DNA from: a virus
Strand: one strand, 5' to 3'
Virus record (IMG/VR): IMGVR_UViG_3300003322_000964
Location: 1-20,723 of that record
Length of the DNA: 20,723 nt
Positions 7,035-13,096 of the stretch are shown here, one piece after another. How positions within the stretch are numbered: position 1 is the first letter of the stretch; each line of letters opens with the position of its first letter. The notes below the pieces were generated by a model. That model did no database searches. It was not told the DNA's origin and worked only from the letters and a program-made list of their open reading frames with translations. A program made the translations under genes and the position numbers.

Positions 7035-7280
7035 TTATCGGTCCCCGACAATGCTGAGAATCTGTCGATCTAACGCTTTGATTTCGGCAACATCCCGCGC
7101 AAGTTTGTCCAAGTGCTCAAGGATGGGAATAGCTCGAAGCCGTGCAACAATTTCTGCATTCATGCTTCGGCCATTTTTCTCGGCCGCGTCCTGAAGTTCA
7201 AGATGGAGATCTGGTGGTAGGCGTAGCGCTGTTTGTACGTAATTCTGCTGGGATGGCTTGGGGACGGGAGGGGTCTTCAT
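7035..7280 (-). CDS. Arc-like ribbon-helix-helix repressor
   Basis: An 81-aa DNA-binding protein with the Arc family core: strand ALRLPPDLHLELQDAAEKN followed by GRSMNAEIVARL, as in phage P22 Arc and Mnt, then a C-terminal amphipathic helix (HLDKLARDVAEIKALDRQI) that could mediate oligomerisation. I chose ATG at 7280 because the fold begins soon after it; an in-frame GTG at 7349 would add 23 poorly ordered residues and would place a perfect palindrome (7321-7339) inside the gene rather than in its promoter. No strong ribosome site is visible for either start. It lies downstream of the XRE repressor on the same strand and ends just before a terminator, so it probably belongs to the lysogenic transcript. 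Confidence 0.78.
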   Translation of the reverse strand: MKTPPVPKPSQQNYVQTALRLPPDLHLELQDAAEKNGRSMNAEIVARLRAIPILEHLDKLARDVAEIKALDRQILSIVGDR

Positions 7281-7320
7281 CGCGCGATTCTTGCGCGACG
7301 AGTTCACATCGTGTTGTTCG

Positions 7321-7339
7321 TGCTTCCAAAATGGAAGCA
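7321..7339. promoter_or_regulatory. Perfect palindrome upstream of the Arc-like gene
   Basis: TGCTTCCA-AAA-TGGAAGCA has 8-bp arms and a 3-base centre, 41 bases upstream of the preferred start of the Arc-like gene. Arc-type proteins bind short palindromes, so this is a reasonable autoregulatory operator. Nothing in the sequence proves which protein binds it. Confidence 0.5.
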
Positions 7340-7400
7340 GTTGTGACACTTGGAGAGTATTTTGGCGCCTTTACAGCGCGACCATATGCATTTTGCATTG

Positions 7401-7631
7401 ATGAAGAACTTAAACCGATGGATTGCCGCGTACAAGAAAATGGATGCACGTCGTAGGAGCGAAAGTCTGGTCATCGCGGAAGCGACAGCAGCAGCGCACC
7501 CTGAGGAACCAACGAAAAAAGTTGCCCGACTAGAGCTTGTTTCCAGCAATAGCAGGGCTGGAGACGCGAAGCATGGCTTCGGCAGTCCGAAGGATAGACG
7601 CGCGACCATCGTCATCTGTAGTGCGGAATAG
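7401..7631 (+). CDS. Possible small protein on the opposite strand, 76 aa
   Basis: A short frame starting MKNLNRWIAAYKKMDARRR continues with a basic, helical sequence (SESLVIAEATAAAHPEE) that looks like real coding, but the last 30 residues overlap the 3' end of the XRE repressor on the other strand. There is no good ribosome site. If real it would be a small, basic protein encoded antisense to the lysogenic transcript in the otherwise empty stretch 7281-7529. Low confidence. Confidence 0.3.
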   Translation: MKNLNRWIAAYKKMDARRRSESLVIAEATAAAHPEEPTKKVARLELVSSNSRAGDAKHGFGSPKDRRATIVICSAE

Positions 7632-7943
7632 AGTCAATAGATAGTCCTCTTGTGACGTCACCCATTGGGTGTGCAGCGGCCCGTCTACTGGCCGTGTGAC
7701 GGACTTCGCTTCGTCCTGATTTGGGCGCTCTTGTTCTTCGCTGTCTCCATGCAGAAGCCACTTGGTCGTCACCTGTAGTGCGGCAGCAACTTTGCCAATC
7801 CGATTACGGTTTGGCGCAGTGCCTCCTTCCTTTTCCCATAGCTGAACCGTTTGCCAGCTCACGCCCACGAGGTCAGCGAGTGCTTGGTGACTTTTCAATC
7901 CGAGGGCAAGGCGACGTTCCTTGATGCGGCTGTGGATACTCAT
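7530..7943 (-). CDS. Short XRE-family phage repressor (CI-like, no peptidase domain)
   Basis: The 137-aa protein has an N-terminal XRE helix-turn-helix (about 5-65: RIKERRLALGL, HQALADLVGVSWQTVQLWEKE, IGKVAAALQVTTKWLLHG), then a short acidic linker and a small helical C-terminus (about 98-130) that may dimerise. It lacks the S24/LexA peptidase domain of lambda CI, so induction by RecA-driven self-cleavage is not expected. ATG at 7943 is chosen because it opens the HTH domain directly; the frame upstream to 8039 reads across the divergent promoter region. It is divergent from the Cro-like gene, with 82 bases between starts, which is the classic immunity switch arrangement. Confidence 0.85.
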   Translation of the reverse strand: MSIHSRIKERRLALGLKSHQALADLVGVSWQTVQLWEKEGGTAPNRNRIGKVAAALQVTTKWLLHGDSEEQERPNQDEAKSVTRPVDGPLHTQWVTSQEDYLLTLFRTTDDDGRASILRTAEAMLRVSSPAIAGNKL

Positions 7944-7949
7944 GTCGGC

Positions 7950-7978
7950 ACTATGCCTACAAGAATTTATTGTGCCAA
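7950..7978 (-). promoter_or_regulatory. Candidate repressor promoter
   Basis: On the minus strand TTGGCA (7978-7973) is followed after 17 bases by CATAGT (7955-7950). Transcription would begin close to the ATG at 7943, so the repressor mRNA could be leaderless, as lambda cI is from PRM. The -10 match is only four of six bases. Confidence 0.4.
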
Positions 7979-7996
7979 TACATAAATTTCTTGTGC
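7959..7996. repeat. Two imperfect operator-like repeats between repressor and Cro-like genes
   Basis: AAGAATTTATTGTGC (7961-7975) and ATAAATTTCTTGTGC (7982-7996) match at 12 of 15 positions and are spaced by 21 bases, two helical turns. Each is roughly palindromic when one upstream base pair is included (ACA...TTGT). They are good candidates for repressor or Cro binding sites. Confidence 0.5.
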
Positions 7997-8018
7997 ATGC
8001 TAGATTTTCTAGTAGAAT
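7991..8018 (+). promoter_or_regulatory. Cro-direction early promoter with CTAG operator
   Basis: TTGTGC (7991-7996) is followed after 16 bases by TAGAAT (8013-8018), five of six matches to the -10 consensus. The spacer holds CTAG-ATTTT-CTAG (8000-8012), matching the site in the leftward early promoter. The predicted start of transcription falls at or next to the Cro-like ATG (8026), so this message may also be leaderless. Confidence 0.55.
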
Positions 8019-8025
8019 TGCCGAC

Positions 8026-8286
8026 ATGAAAAAGAACACTCCTTGTGACGGTCTGCAAAAGGCGATCGCCGAATACCCAACGTTACGTGCATTTGCGGAC
8101 GCTTTAGGTGTCCGCTATCAGGTGGTCCAGCAATGGCTGCGTAACGGGGTGCCAGCAGAGTACGCTCCAGAAATCGAAAAGTTAGTGCACGGTAAGGTGC
8201 GCTGCGAAGATTTGAATAGCCGAGTTGACTGGGCCTATCTCCGCTCTACTGGCTGCGAACAGCTGCCGACGGTTGGGGACGCATAG
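8026..8286 (+). CDS. Cro/YdaS-like helix-turn-helix regulator
   Basis: This 86-aa protein resembles YdaS-type Cro proteins: DGLQKAIAEYPTLRAFADALGVRYQVVQQWLRNGVPAEYAPEIEKL (8-53) is the helix-turn-helix with the typical VPAEYAPEIEKL ending, followed by a short VRCEDLNSRVDWAYLR segment. It is expected to compete with the XRE repressor at the intergenic operators and favour lytic growth. The ATG at 8026 directly follows the promoter, and no strong ribosome site is visible. The 3' end overlaps the convergent 106-aa gene by 52 bases. Confidence 0.82.
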   Translation: MKKNTPCDGLQKAIAEYPTLRAFADALGVRYQVVQQWLRNGVPAEYAPEIEKLVHGKVRCEDLNSRVDWAYLRSTGCEQLPTVGDA

Positions 8287-8555
8287 ACCATATGCACCAG
8301 CTCCAGCAAATGCGCCGGAACCTGCTCCCGTCCGTCGAAGGTCCGTTCCGGGTCGACGTTCATTCCGTCACCGACATCAATCACTTTCCAGCACGGTTGC
8401 TCGTCGCCGGCAGGCCCGCCCGCGACCTGGCGCGCGATCAGCGCCAATCGCTGGCCCCGCAGCAGCGCGAACAGATGCGGCTCGACCGTGCGCACGAATC
8501 CTTGGTCGTGCCATTGCACCAGGTGTCGTTTTTGGACTGCGTCAACAAGATTCAT
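8235..8555 (-). CDS. Hypothetical 106-aa protein
   Basis: I do not know its function. GC-rich third codon positions across the frame and a natural-looking beta-rich sequence (TVEPHLFALLRGQRLALIAR, then CWKVIDVGD) support this strand over the overlapping plus-strand frame. It is divergent from the gene at 8591 with only 35 bases between the starts, and its last 52 bases overlap the end of the Cro-like gene. Its direction is opposite to the early rightward transcript, so it may be expressed separately, for example in the lysogen. Confidence 0.6.
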   Translation of the reverse strand: MNLVDAVQKRHLVQWHDQGFVRTVEPHLFALLRGQRLALIARQVAGGPAGDEQPCWKVIDVGDGMNVDPERTFDGREQVPAHLLELVHMVYASPTVGSCSQPVERR

Positions 8556-8590
8556 CGCTCACTTTTTAAAACTCGTGAAGGGTTGTATCC

Positions 8591-9172
8591 ATGCCAATCG
8601 AAATGCATTTGCCGCCCCATAAGGCTGAAGTCATTCAAGTCATCGCGTTCAAGGCCAGCCGCGGTTCCGGGACGCCCGAAGATCCCGAGCGCTTGGTGAA
8701 TTACTACTTCTCTCTCGACGGCGCGCTTCTGGCTTGTTACGACCCGATCAATGGCCCCGTGGATACCTTCTGGCCCCATTGCCTCAAGTGCGGGGTGTCG
8801 AAGGCGGTGGAGAACGGCATTGGCGTGGTCGAGCCGACGCTTGAGTCGGACCCGGCCGCCCAAGAAATGGTGCTACCCCCGGCACAGGCTGACGTAATCA
8901 GAAAGCTGCCTCCGACCGGGCGCATCGATCCAGAGCGTGAAATCGCTGCATACAAGGCATCGTTCGCGGCCGGCCGTATGAGCGTCGACGCAGCGCTTGA
9001 GCAAGTTGCTAGGCACCGAAGATCGTGCGGACTTCTCCCTCCAGATGATCAAGCGCCGCCAGCCGCAGGTCAGAGACAGGCTCGCCCAACAGTGCCGTCC
9101 GCAGTGCTTCAAGTCGTTCATCGAATTGGCTCAAAAATTCGTCTGTTGGCTGCATGGCGGCCAAGGCAATGA
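8591..9172 (+). CDS. Hypothetical phage protein with extended, overprinted C-terminus
   Basis: The first 60 residues (VIQVIAFKASRGSGTPEDP, NYYFSLDGALLACYDPI) match a small protein type common in early regions of Proteobacterial prophages, usually about 60-70 aa. Here the frame continues to 193 aa, through a CLKCG motif (64-68) and a helical segment (IAAYKASFAAGRMSVDAALEQV). From about residue 140 the sequence is antisense to the gene at 9009-9251 and looks compositional rather than folded. GAAGGG lies upstream of the ATG. The normal end may have been near 9010, with the stop lost; function unknown. Confidence 0.6.
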   Translation: MPIEMHLPPHKAEVIQVIAFKASRGSGTPEDPERLVNYYFSLDGALLACYDPINGPVDTFWPHCLKCGVSKAVENGIGVVEPTLESDPAAQEMVLPPAQADVIRKLPPTGRIDPEREIAAYKASFAAGRMSVDAALEQVARHRRSCGLLPPDDQAPPAAGQRQARPTVPSAVLQVVHRIGSKIRLLAAWRPRQ

Positions 9173-9251
9173 CCATTGCCTTCAGGCCGGCGATCTGCCC
9201 CTGCACGTATTCGAAGTTGTGGTGCAGAGGCTGATTGCGTTGATTCTCCAT
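9009..9251 (-). CDS. Hypothetical 80-aa helical protein
   Basis: The protein is almost entirely amphipathic helix (NFEYVQGQIAGLKAMVIALA, then EFLSQFDERLEALRTALL), a likely small coiled-coil or helical hairpin. It is probably real: AAGGA stands six bases before the ATG and codon use is normal. It runs against the early rightward genes and overlaps the 3' part of the gene at 8591 by 164 bases. No function can be assigned. Confidence 0.65.
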   Translation of the reverse strand: MENQRNQPLHHNFEYVQGQIAGLKAMVIALAAMQPTDEFLSQFDERLEALRTALLGEPVSDLRLAALDHLEGEVRTIFGA

Positions 9252-9400
9252 GGGGTTCCTTCATAAGCGTTGATGTTGTGGAACTGAAACTATAGCGCAC
9301 AGGAAACCCCACCCTGATTTTTGTCTACTTGGCCCAATGCAACAGGCCACAGATTAGTTTTAACCAAAGAATTATCAAACCACCAAGAAAAGGGATAGTT

Positions 9401-9868
9401 GTGGATATCAGGCAATCATTTCTCGCGATGATCAAGGCGTTCCCGGGCGGATGGGACGCGATGGCGGGCGCGCTCGGCATGAGCCGCGATGCCCTGGAGA
9501 ACCGCATCTATGAACGCAAGGGACAGGGCCTGCTGGTGGAGACGGCACGCCAGATGCAGAAGTTTTCCAACACTACTCACTTTGCCGAGGCCATCGCCAC
9601 CGACAGCGGCGGCGTGTTCCTGAGGCTGCCAGAGGCAGACGACGACAACGAGGAAATGTGGGTCAAGGCGCAGAACCTGCAGATCGAGCTCGGGCGCTTC
9701 TTCGGGGACGTGCAGGCGGCGGTCGCGGACGGCGTCATCGATGCGCGCGAGCGCAAGCTGCTGGCCGACGACGAGGCCCGAATTCACCGCGTGGTGGCCG
9801 AGCTGCATGCCCTGGTGCTGCGGCTTCATACCCCTCGCACTCGTCCGGAGGAAGCAGGTCAAGGATGA
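9401..9868 (+). CDS. YmfL-like phage regulatory protein, GTG start
   Basis: The 155-aa protein begins with the family signature: DIRQSFLAMIKAFPGGWDAMAGALGMSRDALENRIYERKGQ (3-43), a helix-turn-helix-like domain found in YmfL/CII-position regulators of lambdoid prophages. The C-terminal half (about 80-145) is helical with VIDARERKLLADDEARIHRVV. It probably controls early lytic genes or replication. GTG at 9401 is preferred, with AAGGG seven bases upstream; a longer frame from ATG 9329 lacks a ribosome site. The stop overlaps the primase start (ATGA), so the two are probably co-translated. Confidence 0.75.
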   Translation: MDIRQSFLAMIKAFPGGWDAMAGALGMSRDALENRIYERKGQGLLVETARQMQKFSNTTHFAEAIATDSGGVFLRLPEADDDNEEMWVKAQNLQIELGRFFGDVQAAVADGVIDARERKLLADDEARIHRVVAELHALVLRLHTPRTRPEEAGQG

Positions 9869-12753
9869 GCAACAAGGACGACGTAGTCGCCAGAATGGCC
9901 GAGTACGACATGCCGCAGCTGCCGGCTGGCCACCCGATCTTCGATGGCAAAGTACACCGGTTCGGGCCGAAGAAAAAGTACTGGTATGTCGTGCGCGAGC
10001 TGACTTTGCGCAGCGGGCGTATTGCAGTAACCGGGGCGTTTGGTTTCAACCAGGGAGAGAACCACAACTCCGTCCCCATCAAGATCGAAGCGGAAGAAAT
10101 GACCGCCGAGGATCGCGCCGAGTATGTGCGGCAGCAGCGCGCCGCGGAGCAGGCCGAGGAGGAAAAGCGTGAAGAGGCCGCGCGCTTGGCGGCCGGTCGC
10201 GCGCGGGACCAGTGGAACAAGGCCGAAGATATCCCGGTCGAGCATTCGTACCTGGTGCGCAAGCAGGTTCCGGCCGAAGGCCTGCGCGTAAGCCGCTCTG
10301 GTGAGCTGCTGGTTCCGCTGGTCCGTGATGGCAAATTGATGGGCTTGCAGAAGATCGACGCGGAAGGCAACAAACTGTTCAATAAAGGTGCCGACACGGT
10401 GGGCGGCGCGCACGTGCTCGGCATGCTGGCCGGCGCCACCGTGATCGCGCTTGGCGAGGGGTACGCGACGTGCGCCAGTGCGCGCTTGTCGGTCGCGCCC
10501 GGCTACGATCTGCCGGCCGTCGTCGGCTTCAACGCCGGCAACCTCATGGCCGTCGCGAAGGCGTTGCGTAAGCGGTATCCCTCTGCGCACTTGCTGATGC
10601 TGGCCGACGACGATTATCTGCTGGCCGAACGATACGCGGCGTCCCTGAACGAGACGTACAAGGTGCCTGACCCGGTGCCGATCGATGGCGTGACGCATCG
10701 GGTGACCAATGCCGATGGCGAGAACGTTGAAATCATGGCCCGGTGGCGAAAGGACGCGCAAGGCATCGAGTACATCGAAGCCGATGTGCGCAAGGGCCGT
10801 GCCATTCGCACGTTGACGTTCACGAATGCCGGCGTGGCCAGCTGCCACGCTGCGGCCGCGGCCGTCGGCAATGCATCTGTCGCGGTGCCGCTGTTCTCGT
10901 TCGACCGCGCCGGCCGCAAGATCACCGACTTCAACGACCTTCATGTCGAGGAAGGGCTGGATAAGGTTGCGGCGCAGATCGGGGCCTTCCTCCTCGCTGC
11001 GCAGCAGCGCAATTCAATCCCTTCCGCTGAACCCGCGCAGGCGGCCGGTGCGGAAGATCTGCCCGTACCTTCCTCTTCCTTCGCTGCGGAGCAGCGCTCG
11101 TCTGGTTCTCCCGCTCCCTCTTGCGGGGAGGGGGCGTCCGCGCTTGGGCCGCCGCCTGCCGTCGACCAGGATGATTCGCTTTCCCCCCCGCCCCCTTTGG
11201 GAGGGGCGCCGCGCGAGAGCGCGATGGAAGCGCCGGCGGCAAGCGCGGACGACGCGGACCAGCCTGCGACCGGGATGATGTCGCTGGAGTGGGCGCTGCG
11301 GCATTGCGCGCTGGTCAAGGGAACGACCGACGTGTGGGATTCCCTGAACAGGCTGAAGATGAAGCGCCGGGCCTTCGTCGATACGGTCGGCAAGGACAAC
11401 GAGAAGGCCTGGAGCACGCACGCCGAACGGCGCTCGATCGATCCGCGCAACTTGCCCAAGACTGTCCGCGGCGTCGCCCTCGACAACGGGGGCGCGGGGG
11501 ACGACAACATCGTCATGATGCTGGACCGCTACACGCTTCTGTACGGAACCAAGACCGTGTGGGATGCCGAAAAGCGGTCGGTGATCGCCTACGACGCGAT
11601 GGCGTTGGCGCGTGGCTCGGAACTGGCCACGCGCTGGCTGGGGCACCGGCTACGGCGCGAGATCGACCTCGACAAGCTCGTGTTCGACCCGACGCAGCGC
11701 GTCGACCTGGACACGCACATCAACATGTTCGAGGGGTTTCCGCTGGTCCCGAAGAAGGACGAGCGGCTGGCGAGTTTGGCACTCGGCCTGTTGTACAGCT
11801 TGTGCAGCAGTGAGGCCAACCATGATGAGGTATTCGACTGGGTGATCAAGTGGCTCGCGTACCCACTACAGCATCCAGGCGCCAAGATGCAGACGGCGAT
11901 GCTGTTTTTCGGCGAAAAGCAGGGCACGGGTAAGAGCCTGTTCTTCGAGGGGATCGTGAAGCCGATCTACGGCGCGCACGGCGCCACGGGCGGGCAGAAC
12001 CAGCTCGAGGCGCAGTACACCCACTGGCGGTCGCAGAAACTGTTCGTGCTGTTCGAGGAAATCCTCAACCGGCAGGACAAGTACAGCCACTTCGGCCTGA
12101 TCAAGCACATGATCACCGGCCGCGACATGCAGATCAGCCAGAAGTTCAAGGACGACCGCACGGAGGCCAATCACCTGAACGTGGTGATGCTGTCGAACGA
12201 GTTCCAGGCGGTGCCGATCGAGCCGGAAGACAGGCGCTTCCAGGTGGTCGAAGCCAGAACGCCGCTGGACGAAGAGCTGCGCCTCGGCATCAAGCGGGAG
12301 ATCGATGCCGGCGTGGCTCTCAGCCAAGCGTTTTACGCGTTCCTGCTCGAGTACCCGCTGGATGGCTTCGACCCGCACACCAAGCCGGTGATGACCGACT
12401 CAAAACAGCGAATGATCAACTTCGGGCGGCCTGACTGGGAGGCGTTTTACCTGACCTGGGCGGCCGAAGAGCTGAACGTTCCCTACTGCTCGTGTCTGTC
12501 CGAAGACCTGTATGTGGTGTATTCGCGCTGGTGTTCGCGTTTCGGCTACAGGTCCTTGTCCTTGACGAAGTTTTCAGAACTGATCGCGCAGCGCCTGGCG
12601 AAGGACCGCCAGTGGGTGACGCTCGGGGCCGCCTCGAAGAAGAAGCTGCTCACGGTCTTCCATGTGCCTCAGCCGGAAGGGGAGGAACCCAAGTCACTGA
12701 GCAAGCGGTGCGACGAGTTCCGCATTGCGGCCGAGATCAAGGGGACGGTCTGA
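9865..12753 (+). CDS. Toprim primase / SF3 DUF5906 helicase
   Basis: This 962-aa protein is the main phage replication enzyme, predicted to make primers and unwind DNA, as the P4 alpha protein does. The Toprim domain contains GEGYATC (197-203) and LADDD (246-250); the DNA-directed activity depends on these acids. About 70 residues (251-320) are inserted in the Toprim before SCHAAAAAVG. A low-complexity Pro/Ser/Ala linker (about 390-470) joins it to the helicase half, whose intact Walker A is GEKQGTGKS (683-691), Walker B LFVLFEE (about 727-733) and arginine finger EDRRF (about 787-791). The start at 9865 overlaps the YmfL-like stop; a further 69 residues upstream are shadow. The repeat region downstream is a candidate origin. 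Confidence 0.9.
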   Translation: MSNKDDVVARMAEYDMPQLPAGHPIFDGKVHRFGPKKKYWYVVRELTLRSGRIAVTGAFGFNQGENHNSVPIKIEAEEMTAEDRAEYVRQQRAAEQAEEEKREEAARLAAGRARDQWNKAEDIPVEHSYLVRKQVPAEGLRVSRSGELLVPLVRDGKLMGLQKIDAEGNKLFNKGADTVGGAHVLGMLAGATVIALGEGYATCASARLSVAPGYDLPAVVGFNAGNLMAVAKALRKRYPSAHLLMLADDDYLLAERYAASLNETYKVPDPVPIDGVTHRVTNADGENVEIMARWRKDAQGIEYIEADVRKGRAIRTLTFTNAGVASCHAAAAAVGNASVAVPLFSFDRAGRKITDFNDLHVEEGLDKVAAQIGAFLLAAQQRNSIPSAEPAQAAGAEDLPVPSSSFAAEQRSSGSPAPSCGEGASALGPPPAVDQDDSLSPPPPLGGAPRESAMEAPAASADDADQPATGMMSLEWALRHCALVKGTTDVWDSLNRLKMKRRAFVDTVGKDNEKAWSTHAERRSIDPRNLPKTVRGVALDNGGAGDDNIVMMLDRYTLLYGTKTVWDAEKRSVIAYDAMALARGSELATRWLGHRLRREIDLDKLVFDPTQRVDLDTHINMFEGFPLVPKKDERLASLALGLLYSLCSSEANHDEVFDWVIKWLAYPLQHPGAKMQTAMLFFGEKQGTGKSLFFEGIVKPIYGAHGATGGQNQLEAQYTHWRSQKLFVLFEEILNRQDKYSHFGLIKHMITGRDMQISQKFKDDRTEANHLNVVMLSNEFQAVPIEPEDRRFQVVEARTPLDEELRLGIKREIDAGVALSQAFYAFLLEYPLDGFDPHTKPVMTDSKQRMINFGRPDWEAFYLTWAAEELNVPYCSCLSEDLYVVYSRWCSRFGYRSLSLTKFSELIAQRLAKDRQWVTLGAASKKKLLTVFHVPQPEGEEPKSLSKRCDEFRIAAEIKGTV
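11104..11210. repeat. GC-rich REP-like palindromes inside the primase linker
   Basis: Two runs resembling intergenic REP-type elements occur in frame: one with CTCCC...GGGGAGGGGG (11108-11134) and one with GCCCC-N8-GGGGC (11190-11207). They encode the low-complexity linker between the Toprim and helicase domains. The shape suggests insertion of non-coding repeat units that the protein tolerates; this is inference from composition and symmetry. Confidence 0.35.
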
Positions 12754-12914
12754 TGCGCGCTGAATCGATCAGGGATTATCGCGGCACGGCGGTAGGGTGT
12801 AACGCTGAGAGCCAGTATTCATGCGGGTTCTACAGGGTTAACAGGGTTTACATGGTCGCGCGGGCGTGCGTGCGCGTGTACGGGTTGTGCCGGGATGTTG
12901 ATGTGGGCTTTTAG
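12753..12914 (+). CDS. Possible 53-aa protein coupled to the primase
   Basis: The ATG overlaps the primase stop (TGATG), a coupling arrangement, and the first 20 residues (MRAESIRDYRGTAVGCNAES) look plausible. The rest is translated from the tandem GGGTTAACA repeats and has no recognisable fold. It may be a genuine small protein or only a chance frame through the repeat region. Confidence 0.3.
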   Translation: MRAESIRDYRGTAVGCNAESQYSCGFYRVNRVYMVARACVRVYGLCRDVDVGF

Positions 12915-12990
12915 TGAATTTCTCATGCGCGTAATAACTACTGTGATAACCCTGTTAACCCTGTTAAAGGTCAGTATCCATGCGGGTTTC
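12813..12990. other. Candidate replication origin with iteron-like repeats
   Basis: The stretch between the primase and the Q-like gene (12754-13096) has a layered repeat structure. ACAGGGTTAACAGGGTT (12832-12848) is matched by its perfect reverse complement at 12948-12964, each arm holding two tandem AACAGGGTT-like units. Outside them CAGTATTCATGCGGGTT (12813-12829) recurs in direct orientation at 12972-12988 with one mismatch. The central 100 bases are GT-rich. Iteron-like repeats next to a phage primase-helicase are the usual setting of an origin; function is inferred. Bases 12991-13096 show nothing else that I can support. Confidence 0.5.
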
Positions 12991-13096
12991 GGCGTATCAG
13001 GGGTGAGGTTCGGGATAGTTAAGCCGTGTAAGTCGGGTGTGTTCAATCAGAAGGATGGGCGCCGTAGAGCGCTGGGATAAGCGAAAGGGCCGAGAA

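Noticed and set aside
8292-8699. Plus-strand 135-aa frame
   Set aside because: Codon bias favours the opposite strand (8235-8555), and its 3' part overlaps the gene at 8591.
12813-12990. CRISPR-like array
   Set aside because: There are only two copies of each repeat, one pair inverted, and no regular spacers.
12819-13046. Minus-strand 75-aa frame with VNRV and VNPVNP repeats
   Set aside because: The repeated residues come from the DNA repeats themselves; there is no ribosome site.
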